A stretch of DNA of 64,000 nucleotides from Chitinophaga lutea (lineage in GTDB: Bacteria; Bacteroidota; Bacteroidia; Chitinophagales; Chitinophagaceae). A program made the translations under genes and the position numbers. Of the stretch, positions 1 to 5,761 are shown in pieces (the first letter of the stretch is position 1; every line of letters begins with the position of its first letter). The stretch lies in NCBI RefSeq assembly GCF_003813775.1, contig NZ_RPDH01000003.1:620001-684000 (forward strand), read 5' to 3'. A model generated the notes under the pieces. That model saw only the letters and a program-made list of their open reading frames with translations. It had not been told where the DNA came from and did no database searches.

Positions 1-1
1 T

Positions 2-154
2 TGCCTGGATTGTGATTTTTCAGCTGCTACTTATTACAGAAAGGTATCCAGCCTTAAATATGCTAACCTCACCAGGGCAGAAAGGGACAGGATACTGGAA
101 ATAGCAGAATATGTTGTAGGCAAGCTCAATGATTGTATCAGTTCATACAAGTAA
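2..154 (+). CDS. C-terminal fragment of an unrecognised protein at the window edge
   Basis: An open frame runs from the window edge to a TAA at 152-154 and gives about 50 residues ending in NDCISSYK. The tail is rich in charged residues and looks helical (around RAERDRILEIAEYV). I do not recognise the family. It reads towards the tRNA-Pro-like 3' end at 271-300 and is more AT-rich than the genes to its right, so it is probably cargo or a recombination-associated gene of an element integrated at that tRNA. The start and most of the protein lie outside the window. It could also be a chance open frame, since only 50 codons are visible. Confidence 0.45.
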   Translation, partial: CLDCDFSAATYYRKVSSLKYANLTRAERDRILEIAEYVVGKLNDCISSYK

Positions 155-158
155 GGGG

Positions 159-194
159 CTTTGGCACCCATTTATACACCCACTTTGGCACCCA
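159..194. repeat. 12-bp direct repeat next to the attachment site
   Basis: CTTTGGCACCCA occurs at 159-170 and again at 183-194, 24 bp apart in the same orientation, between the fragmentary gene and the tRNA-like end. Arm-type direct repeats near attachment sites can bind integrase or excisionase. That role is inferred from position only. Confidence 0.4.
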
Positions 195-256
195 AGTGGA
201 AGATGAACAAGAGTTGAGGGTATAAAAGTTTGAAAAATAGTTAGTTATGGTGTATT

Positions 257-300
257 GGGATGATTGGAAAGGTCGCAAGTTCGAATCCAGTCATCCCGAC
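257..300. other. Attachment site (attL/attR) matching the 3' end of a tRNA-Pro gene
   Basis: Positions 279-300 read as the 3' part of a tRNA: the T-loop TTCGAAT at 280-286, the 3' T-stem CCAGT, then CATCCCG followed by A, which would be the acceptor strand and discriminator base. CATCCCG-A fits bacterial tRNA-Pro genes that begin CGGGATG. No tRNA body lies upstream: there is no anticodon arm, and the 5' T-stem is GCAAG, which cannot pair with CCAGT. This is the signature of an element that integrated at a tRNA 3' end and left a duplicated end. An imperfect inverted repeat surrounds the junction: GGGATGATTGGA at 257-268 against TCCAGTCATCCC at 286-297. The intact tRNA should lie to the left, outside the window. 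Confidence 0.6.
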
Positions 301-311
301 AAAACTGGTAT

Positions 312-343
312 AAAAAAGCCCCGGCTATTGCCGGGGCTTTTTC
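312..343. terminator. Bidirectional intrinsic terminator after the tRNA-like end
   Basis: The stem GCCCCGGC (318-325) pairs perfectly with GCCGGGGC (330-337) around the loop TATT, with an A-run before it and a T-run after it. It probably terminated the original tRNA transcript and can also stop transcripts from the oxidoreductase gene on the minus strand. Confidence 0.8.
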
Positions 344-431
344 TTTATTCAATTGACTTGCTATTAAAGCGAGTTGCAATAAACTGTGTTGAATAATATC
401 AGACTTTCCGGAACCGTGAGCGTCTCTATTC

Positions 432-1772
432 CTAGAAAGTCCGGTATTCGCCCGATAGATATTTATTCGCTTCGTCTTCTTTGAAGCGGGCATTTTCGCC
501 ATCCCAGTTAAGCGTTTGGTTCGGGAAGCGCGCTGCGATAACGCCGAGTAGAATTACTTCCGTAAGTTTCGCCGCATAAGAGAACGGCGCGCTGCATTTA
601 GATTTGCCGAGACAGGCGTCTACAAATTCGTGATAGTGTTTATCTCCCTCAATATCGTAGCTGACAGTGGGTTTACCGGCTTTTCCACCGGGGTCGAATT
701 TGTTAAGGTTTATTTTTTCGTATTTATTGTTGACAATCAATTTGGGCAGCTGCATGAAATGGGGGAGCAGTAAGCGTTGGCCATTTTCACCGATAAACAT
801 GGCTCCCTGATCAGGCAGCGCTTCTCCACCGGGCAGCGTCAGCTCGTCCTGCAGTTCCGGCGCTCCTTTGCCGTCATACCAAACCCACTCCAGGGTTTTG
901 GCGGTATATTCCGTTCCGGGGAAAACGTAAGTCACATGATTTTTTTCGGCATGCCCAAAGTCGTTGGGCTGACGACATTCATTTTTCACCGTTAAAGGAA
1001 CCCCTAACTTCAACGCATTGTACGGAGTGTCGAAGATGTGAACGCCCATATCTCCTAAAGTGCCGCAACCATAGTCAACACAGCGGCGCCAGTTGCCCGG
1101 ATGATAGAATTCTTTTTTATAAGGCCGTTCTTTGGCCGTACCCAGCCACAGGTTCCAATCCAGCCCTTCAGGCACGGGATCGCTTCCTTCGGGCACCGGG
1201 CCATCATAGCCCCATACTTTTGGCGACCATGCGATTACTTTTTTTACCTTTCCGATAATTCCTTTTTGAATGAGAATGGTAGCCAGTTTGTAATCATAGA
1301 AAGAGTGCACCTGGATGCCCATTTGTGTGATCAGTTTCTTCTCGGCGGCTACTGCCTCCATTTTACGGGACTCTGAAATATAGTGTGTAAGCGGCTTCTG
1401 GCAATAGACATTTTTATTCATCTCCATCGCCATCAGTGATACGGGCGCATGCGCGTGATCGGGGGTTGAAACGACAACGGCGTCGATATCCCCTCCCATA
1501 CTCCTGAACATTTCCCTGTAGTCCGAAAATATTTTGGCGTTAGGGTATTTCGCCTTGATGGCCGTCAGCTTACTGGCGTCAACATCACAAAGCGCAACCA
1601 CATCTACAGAAGGGTGGGAGGCTATGCTTTTCAGATCATTAACGCCCATTGCGCCCAGGCCTACCTGTGCGATCCTCAATTTCTTGTCGGAGCCGAATGC
1701 CAGCGACCTGAGCGGCAGTAAAAAAGCCAGACTTCCGGCTGCTGTGTTTTTAAGGAAACTTCTTCTATTCAT
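432..1772 (-). CDS. Gfo/Idh/MocA-family oxidoreductase, Tat-exported
   Basis: This 446-residue protein is a predicted NAD(P)-dependent sugar or cyclitol dehydrogenase of the Gfo/Idh/MocA family. It starts with a twin-arginine signal (MNRRSFLKNTAAG) and a hydrophobic stretch to about residue 26. The Rossmann motif GLGAMG is at 38-43, and QKP, the family's EKP-type motif, is at about 125-127. The C-terminal half is the substrate-binding domain and contains GDMGVHIFDTPYNALKLG. Periplasmic members of this kind are abundant in glycan-degrading Bacteroidota and are often annotated as secreted glycosyl-hydrolase-like dehydrogenases. No sugar-use operon surrounds it here, so the substrate cannot be named. 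It is transcribed alone towards the tRNA terminator. Confidence 0.88.
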   Translation of the reverse strand: MNRRSFLKNTAAGSLAFLLPLRSLAFGSDKKLRIAQVGLGAMGVNDLKSIASHPSVDVVALCDVDASKLTAIKAKYPNAKIFSDYREMFRSMGGDIDAVVVSTPDHAHAPVSLMAMEMNKNVYCQKPLTHYISESRKMEAVAAEKKLITQMGIQVHSFYDYKLATILIQKGIIGKVKKVIAWSPKVWGYDGPVPEGSDPVPEGLDWNLWLGTAKERPYKKEFYHPGNWRRCVDYGCGTLGDMGVHIFDTPYNALKLGVPLTVKNECRQPNDFGHAEKNHVTYVFPGTEYTAKTLEWVWYDGKGAPELQDELTLPGGEALPDQGAMFIGENGQRLLLPHFMQLPKLIVNNKYEKINLNKFDPGGKAGKPTVSYDIEGDKHYHEFVDACLGKSKCSAPFSYAAKLTEVILLGVIAARFPNQTLNWDGENARFKEDEANKYLSGEYRTF

Positions 1773-1805
1773 GATCCGTAATTTTTATTGATTTTGGCGA
1801 TTCCC

Positions 1806-1838
1806 CAAATATAATAAAGTAGAAAGAAAAAATACAAT
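1806..1838 (-). promoter_or_regulatory. Candidate promoter of the Gfo/Idh gene
   Basis: Read on the minus strand, TATATTTG (plus 1806-1813) fits the Bacteroidota -7 box TAnnTTTG. ATTG (plus 1835-1838) lies 21 bp upstream as a weak -33 box. The spacing is close to the usual 19-20 bp. The start codon is 34 bp downstream of the -7 box. Confidence 0.45.
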
Positions 1839-2101
1839 TAACTAATATGTATTTGTCACCTGCCGGGTTAAACAATCGTTGAGAAGTGTCCCCAAAGGAA
1901 AGTCATCCCGGAATTAACTGTTATTTGCATTTCCCCGCCTAGTCGCAAATAGCCCCCAGATTGTCGGATCCACCCACCATGCGCATCAAATTTTCACCCC
2001 ATCTTTGTAGGGCTGAAGTTAATCTTCAGGTGGAGCAGCCACCACTACAAAACGGGCGGAACCGAAAAGCCAGATGAGTAGGAAACCAAAAAAAATATTT
2101 T
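1839..2101. other. Intergenic region with paired small hairpins before the SRPBCC gene
   Basis: No gene is visible here. Just upstream of the plus-strand SRPBCC gene two perfect small hairpins share one base: CTGAAG/CTTCAG at 2013-2029 and GGTGG/CCACC at 2029-2043. They would lie in the 5' leader of that gene. No convincing -33/-7 pair was found for it. Confidence 0.3.
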
Positions 2102-2554
2102 ATGTCTGAGAATAGCGTTTCATTACACAGGGTGCTTAAAGCATCTCCGGAAAAGGTATACCGTGCATTCACCGAAGCCCTCGCCATTGCTTCCTGGATT
2201 CCGCCATACGGGTTTTTGTGCACGGTTCATGAAATGAACGTAAAGCCTGGCGGCACGTATAAAATGTCGTTTCAGAATTTTTCCACCGGCAGCAGCCATT
2301 CTTTCGGCGGAAAGTATGTGGAGATCAAACCCAATGAGTTCCTCAAGTATACCGATCAATTCGATGATCCCAACCTGCCCGGTGAAATGGTTACGACAGT
2401 GTGGCTTCGGAAAACCATGGTAGGCACGGAATTAAAGGTTACCCAGGAAGGAATTCCCGCCGTAATACCCGCGGAAATGTGTTATCTGGGCTGGCAGGAG
2501 TCGCTGGACAAGCTGACCAGGCTGGTAGAGCCCGAAATCCCGGATGCTATATAA
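2102..2554 (+). CDS. SRPBCC (AHSA1-like) domain protein
   Basis: This 150-residue protein consists of one SRPBCC/START-like domain of the AHSA1 type. These are small helix-grip folds that bind hydrophobic ligands or act in stress-related roles. The typical opening is HRVLKASPEKVYRAFTEALA, followed by a tryptophan (SWIPPYGF) and the GGTYKMSF strand. The end carries the family's helical motif GWQESLDKLTRLVEPEIPDA. It has no signal peptide and should be cytoplasmic. It is a single-gene unit closed by a terminator. Another functional copy lies at 4266-4733 and a decayed copy at 3362-3773, so the region holds three related genes. The ligand cannot be predicted. Confidence 0.85.
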   Translation: MSENSVSLHRVLKASPEKVYRAFTEALAIASWIPPYGFLCTVHEMNVKPGGTYKMSFQNFSTGSSHSFGGKYVEIKPNEFLKYTDQFDDPNLPGEMVTTVWLRKTMVGTELKVTQEGIPAVIPAEMCYLGWQESLDKLTRLVEPEIPDAI

Positions 2555-2580
2555 GAGCCGGTGAAACATCGCAAATAAAA

Positions 2581-2610
2581 AAAAGATAGCTGTTATGGCT
2601 ATCTTTTTTA
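2581..2610. terminator. Intrinsic terminator after the SRPBCC gene
   Basis: AGATAGC (2584-2590) pairs with GCTATCT (2598-2604) around a 7-base loop, with an A-run before and six T after. It ends the 2102-2554 transcript. Confidence 0.75.
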
Positions 2611-2686
2611 TTTCACAAAGATATCAGCTGCAGCACTGCCGGATGGTCTTGGCGGTTTTCCGTAACTTTACTGCAAAATTACAACC

Positions 2687-2944
2687 ATGGACACCCGGCA
2701 AACCCTCCCTCCCAAAGGCTCCTTTCAAAACCTGCTGGAAGATATTTTCCGGAACAACCAGGAAGCGGGCATTCTTTACGAAGACAATGGCGTAACGCGC
2801 GCCAACGGCTTTATCAAATCACTTTACGAGAAAGACGGGAAGCATTGGGTGCAGCTGGACGCAAAGGAAGGCATGATCGATATTCCCATCGATACGTTGT
2901 ACGCCGTTAATGGCACCTTCACGTCCGACTATTCCGAATGCTGA
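2687..2944 (+). CDS. Small conserved-looking protein of unknown function
   Basis: This 85-residue cytoplasmic protein has no signal or membrane segment. I do not recognise the family. After a short N-terminal helix (about residues 12-24) the rest reads as alternating beta strands: GILYEDNGVTRANGFIKSL, then KHWVQLDAKEGMIDIPIDTL. This is reminiscent of small Sm- or SH3-like barrels, but that is only an impression from strand pattern. The protein is acidic. Its stop codon is only 4 bp from the stop of the convergent SnoaL-like gene, and there is no terminator between them, so the two transcripts must overlap at their 3' ends. The ATG at 2687 is the only sensible start. Confidence 0.6.
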   Translation: MDTRQTLPPKGSFQNLLEDIFRNNQEAGILYEDNGVTRANGFIKSLYEKDGKHWVQLDAKEGMIDIPIDTLYAVNGTFTSDYSEC

Positions 2945-2948
2945 CGGC

Positions 2949-3329
2949 TCAATAGAAGAATTGCTCCGATATGATCTGCCCGTCTTTCACTTCATACAGC
3001 ATGATCTGTTTGATCTGTATTCTCCCGTGCGGCCGTACGGTGATGTCCTTCTCCCGCACCACTGCAAAATGATTGCCGGTCACAAGCGGTTCGGAGGTAT
3101 AAAGGCTGTGTGCCGCCTCTATACGGCCAACAAAATCTTCCCCTTTTTTTCGAACCTCCGCTTTGCCTTCCGCATACCCGAAATACGGGGAATGGGAGGG
3201 GTCGATGCTTTTTACGTTTTCCGCGAAAAATTCATCCTGGATCTCGAACCATTTCTCCTGCTGTGCCAGCTCATGGAACCGTGCGGCTACTTCCGCGGTT
3301 GTTAACGTCTTTTTTTGTTCTTTGATCAT
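2949..3329 (-). CDS. SnoaL/NTF2-like domain protein
   Basis: This 126-residue protein has a nuclear-transport-factor-2-like fold of the SnoaL kind. The core reads EVAARFHELAQQEKWFEIQD, then a central stretch with YFGYAEGKAEVRKKGEDFVG, and a final strand pair (IQIKQIMLYEVKDGQIISEQ). Such cone-shaped barrels act as small-molecule isomerases, hydrolases or binding proteins, and the ligand is unknown here. The frame is open upstream to 3392. I place the start at the ATG at 3327-3329 because the upstream extension runs into the 3' end of a decayed SRPBCC gene on the same strand and matches nothing in the family. Confidence 0.75.
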   Translation of the reverse strand: MIKEQKKTLTTAEVAARFHELAQQEKWFEIQDEFFAENVKSIDPSHSPYFGYAEGKAEVRKKGEDFVGRIEAAHSLYTSEPLVTGNHFAVVREKDITVRPHGRIQIKQIMLYEVKDGQIISEQFFY

Positions 3330-3361
3330 TGTTAATGTTTTTTTGGGTGAATGAGGTTTGC

Positions 3362-3773
3362 TTAACGAGGCTCTCCCGTGTCTGTTTCGCAAAAGGATTT
3401 CAGACTTTTCATAAATATCGCCCGGTCATAACTGCAACCGGCGAACGTATCCGTCACCGCCTCCAGCCTCCGTGCGGAAACCGTAAAACGGTGTGCCCGT
3501 TTTTTTCTTCCAGGGGCGAAAGATATGCTGGTCCCGATCCGCTCTTCTATGGAGGCGATACACTCCCATTCCGCCTTTTCCGTTGGGCGACAGGGTGATT
3601 ACCTTCATTTCGTTCCTGAATTCCCCGAAAACCAACACATTAGTGAACCCTGACGCCGGTTTCTCCGTTGTCTGTTTGCACCACCACGATTCGATGCCTT
3701 CCTGTGTTGTAACAGCTTTATATACTTATTCTGGTGATGCCCTGATGACCAGTTTGTGCCGGATGTCTGCCAT
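3362..3773 (-). pseudogene. Decayed SRPBCC (AHSA1-like) gene
   Basis: Read on the minus strand from an ATG at 3773, the sequence begins MADIRHKLVIRASPE and then hits TAA where the family normally has lysine (SPEK). The same frame continues with VYKAVTTQEGIESWWCKQTT and VLVFGEFRNEMKV. It then loses register after LSPNGK. Other frames carry the rest: EWECIASIEE, then LEEKNGHTVLRFPHGGW, then AVTDTFAGCSYD and IFMKSLKSFCETDTG before a TAA at 3362. That is one nonsense change plus at least three frameshifts in a gene of normal length (about 135 codons). The remains lie just upstream of the SnoaL gene on the same strand and beside a live ArsR-SRPBCC operon. A TATCTTTG -7 box (plus 3804-3811) still sits upstream. 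Sequencing error cannot explain several independent lesions easily. Confidence 0.8.
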
Positions 3774-3884
3774 AGATTTGTTTAAAGGGGTGAGGATATG
3801 TTCCAAAGATACTGTCCAAATACTGCTCCTGAGGGGTGGGAGATGGACATTATAGGGGTGTATTTGGTCATTCTCAAAAATAAA
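3774..3884. other. Divergent gap between the SRPBCC pseudogene and the arsR promoter
   Basis: Apart from the pseudogene's TATCTTTG box (minus strand, plus 3804-3811) and a TAAATTTG-like word at 3881-3888 that contains the arsR -33 box, nothing is visible here. Confidence 0.3.
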
Positions 3885-3931
3885 TTTGCGTAGTTAAGTA
3901 ACTACACATATATTTGTAGTCAAATAGCTAC
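3885..3931 (+). promoter_or_regulatory. arsR-operon promoter with twin palindromic operators
   Basis: A near-ideal Bacteroidota promoter is visible: TTTG at 3885-3888, 20 bp, then TATATTTG at 3909-3916. Two 16-bp dyads of the same design sit on it. GTAGTTAAGTAACTAC at 3890-3905 is a perfect palindrome between the boxes. GTAGTCAAATAGCTAC at 3916-3931 begins at the last base of the -7 box and ends 3 bp before the ATG at 3935. Their centres are 26 bp apart. ArsR-family repressors bind such dyads, so self-repression that covers the whole operon is the simple reading. Confidence 0.75.
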
Positions 3932-3934
3932 ACA

Positions 3935-4258
3935 ATGAATCTGAGACGCGACGTTTTCCAGGCTATCGCAGACCCGACCAGGAGGGCCATCCTGCTGTTG
4001 GTAGCATCACAATCCATGACGGCAGGTGCAATTGCCGCAAACTTCGACACGGCCCGGCCGACGGTTTCAAAGCACCTCCAGATACTCACCGAATGCGAAC
4101 TGCTGAAACAGGAGCAAAACGGCAGGGAAATGATTTATCACTTAAACCCCCATAAAATGAAAGAGATAGCAGACTTCCTCGAACCGTTTCGCAAAATGTG
4201 GGACGACCGGTTTAACAAACTGGAAGACATCATGAAAAAGTATAAACCTAAAAAATAA
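3935..4258 (+). CDS. ArsR-family transcriptional regulator
   Basis: This 107-residue winged-helix repressor is nearly all DNA-binding domain. It starts with [18 protein letters not shown], the standard first helices of ArsR proteins linked to SRPBCC genes. The recognition region is [19 protein letters not shown], followed by the beta-wing [12 protein letters not shown]. The CxC metal site of metal-sensing ArsR members is absent, so it probably responds to a non-metal signal. It is the first gene of a tight operon with an SRPBCC protein, a DoxX-like protein and a YdeI-like protein (gaps of 7, 6 and 2 bp). Two matching 16-bp palindromes overlap its own promoter. Confidence 0.9.
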   Translation: MNLRRDVFQAIADPTRRAILLLVASQSMTAGAIAANFDTARPTVSKHLQILTECELLKQEQNGREMIYHLNPHKMKEIADFLEPFRKMWDDRFNKLEDIMKKYKPKK

Positions 4259-4265
4259 CATCTAT

Positions 4266-4733
4266 ATGGAACGAAAAACCAAACTAAATGCTGAAGAAGG
4301 CAAACACGACATCCTGGTGACCCGGGAATTCGACCTGCCGCTGGAACTGCTCTTTAAAGCTTATGAAGATCCCGAAATCGTTGAACAGTGGATGGGCACG
4401 AAAGTGCTGAAACTCGAGAACAAACAGCACGGCGGCTGGCAGTACGAAACCAAAGACCCGCAGGGGAACGTGGTGTTCCGCGCCAATGGGACCATTCATG
4501 AGTTTGTTCCCAACCAGAAAATCATACGGACGTTCCAGATGGAGAATACGCCGTATCCCGTTCAGCTGGAGTTCCTCGAGTTTGAAAAATTAACGGACGA
4601 CACCAGCAAACTGAGTATGCAGATCGTGTACCGGTCGGTGGCGGACAGGAACGAAATGCTGAAACTGCCGTTTGCGTACGGCATCAATATGGCACATGAT
4701 CTTTTACAAAAAATTGTTGGCAAACTAAAATAA
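4266..4733 (+). CDS. SRPBCC (AHSA1-like) protein of the ArsR operon
   Basis: This 155-residue SRPBCC domain protein opens with ILVTREFDLPLELLFKAYED, the usual first strand and helix. It continues with a strand containing GGWQYETKDPQGNVVFRANG and ends in the long C-terminal helix (GINMAHDLLQKIVGKLK). It lacks a signal peptide. Its place directly behind an ArsR gene is a very common pairing in bacteria, in which the SRPBCC protein is the regulated product. The ligand is unknown. It is intact, unlike the decayed relative at 3362-3773. Confidence 0.88.
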   Translation: MERKTKLNAEEGKHDILVTREFDLPLELLFKAYEDPEIVEQWMGTKVLKLENKQHGGWQYETKDPQGNVVFRANGTIHEFVPNQKIIRTFQMENTPYPVQLEFLEFEKLTDDTSKLSMQIVYRSVADRNEMLKLPFAYGINMAHDLLQKIVGKLK

Positions 4734-4739
4734 TGTACC

Positions 4740-5129
4740 ATGTCAAAAAGAAATAAAATCATCTATTGGATCGCCACCATCTGGCTTTCATTGGGCATGT
4801 TGTCGACCGGGATTGTACAGGTGCTGAATAAGGAGTCTGAAATGGAGTTTATCGTACGCCTTGGTTATCCCACCTATTTCCTGGCCATCCTGGGTATCTG
4901 GAAAATCCTGGGTGTGGTGGCGATATTGATTCCCCGGTATCCGCTGCTGAAAGAATGGGCCTATGCCGGTTTCTTCTTTTCCATGACCGGAGCGATCTTT
5001 TCGCACATTGCGGCCGGGACCCCGGGTGAAATGTTCCCGTCCGTGCTGCTGCTGGCCCTCACGATTTTATCCTGGTATTTCAGGCCGGCCGAAAGGAAAC
5101 TCGTTTTGTTGAACGTTAAAAACCAATAA
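4740..5129 (+). CDS. DoxX-like integral membrane protein
   Basis: The 129-residue protein has four hydrophobic segments (about residues 8-28, 45-64, 75-93 and 98-115) in a DoxX-like arrangement. The motif NKESEMEFIVRLGYPTYFLA between helices 1 and 2 and the GIWKILGVVAILIPRYPLLKEW stretch (residues about 58-78) are characteristic of this subfamily. DoxX-like proteins are four-helix inner-membrane proteins tied to redox or stress responses, and the exact function is unsettled. It is third in the ArsR operon and presumably repressed with it. Confidence 0.85.
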   Translation: MSKRNKIIYWIATIWLSLGMLSTGIVQVLNKESEMEFIVRLGYPTYFLAILGIWKILGVVAILIPRYPLLKEWAYAGFFFSMTGAIFSHIAAGTPGEMFPSVLLLALTILSWYFRPAERKLVLLNVKNQ

Positions 5130-5131
5130 CC

Positions 5132-5713
5132 ATGAATCCTGCAGTTGATTTCTTCTTCGACAAAGCCAAAAAGTGGCAGAAAGAACTGGAGCAATTGAGA
5201 AAGATCATGCTGGCCTGCGGGCTTACGGAAGAGCTGAAATGGGGTGTGCCCTGTTACACCCACCAGGGCAGCAACATCGTTTTGATACACTCGTTTAACG
5301 ATTACTGCGCGCTGCTGTTTTTCAAGGGCGCCCTGCTGAACGATACCGAGGGTATTTTAATCCAGCAAACGGAAAATGTACAGGCGGCGCGCCAGATCAG
5401 GTTTACCGGCCTCAAGGAAATCGTCAGTATGGCGCCTGTGCTGAAGACCTATGTGTATGAAGCCATTTCGGTGGAAGAAGCCGGGCTGACGGTGAAGATG
5501 AAAAAGACGGCGGAGTTCAATGTTCCGGAAGAGTTCCAGGAGAGGCTGGATAAAATGCCCGCATTGAAAACCGCTTTCGAGGGATTGACACCGGGACGGC
5601 AGAGAGGGTACCTGCTTTATTTTTCTTCGGCCAAACAATCCAAAACCCGGATATCCAGGGTAGAGAAATATATGCAGCAAATCCTTGACGGAAAGGGGCT
5701 GGAAGATAAATAA
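5132..5713 (+). CDS. YdeI-like protein with DUF1801 domain
   Basis: The 193-residue protein has a DUF1801 domain at its N-terminus (FDKAKKWQKELEQLRKIMLA, then ELKWGVPCYTHQGSNIVLIH and a hydrophobic strand with CALLFFKGALL). A C-terminal YdeI/OmpD-associated segment contains ALKTAFEGLTPGRQRGYLLY and SAKQSKTRISRVEKYMQQIL. Proteins of this type are found near ArsR/SRPBCC genes and have been linked to antimicrobial-peptide or envelope stress in other bacteria, without a known reaction. It ends the four-gene operon and is followed by a strong hairpin. Confidence 0.85.
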   Translation: MNPAVDFFFDKAKKWQKELEQLRKIMLACGLTEELKWGVPCYTHQGSNIVLIHSFNDYCALLFFKGALLNDTEGILIQQTENVQAARQIRFTGLKEIVSMAPVLKTYVYEAISVEEAGLTVKMKKTAEFNVPEEFQERLDKMPALKTAFEGLTPGRQRGYLLYFSSAKQSKTRISRVEKYMQQILDGKGLEDK

Positions 5714-5719
5714 ACACGT

Positions 5720-5741
5720 GTGCGGGGTGAAAGCCCCGCAC
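5720..5741. terminator. GC-rich hairpin between convergent genes
   Basis: GTGCGGGG (5720-5727) pairs with CCCCGCAC (5734-5741) around a 6-base loop. There is no T-run on the plus side, so termination efficiency is uncertain. Its position just after the YdeI stop codon and 20 bp from the convergent S41 stop fits a shared terminator. Confidence 0.5.
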
Positions 5742-5761
5742 GCCATTTATGCCGAAGCCCG

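Noticed and set aside
271..300. A complete tRNA gene
   Set aside because: Only the 3' third is present. No anticodon arm or D-arm lies upstream and the T-stem does not close.
245..502. Minus-strand open frame of 85 codons over the tRNA-like end
   Set aside because: It reads through the tRNA T-arm (giving a WIRTCDLS-like string often seen as an artefact at tRNA ends) and through the terminator, and overlaps the oxidoreductase stop codon.
3493..3855. Plus-strand open frame of 120 codons
   Set aside because: It lies opposite the decayed SRPBCC gene, which explains the sequence better. Its own translation has no domain-like pattern.
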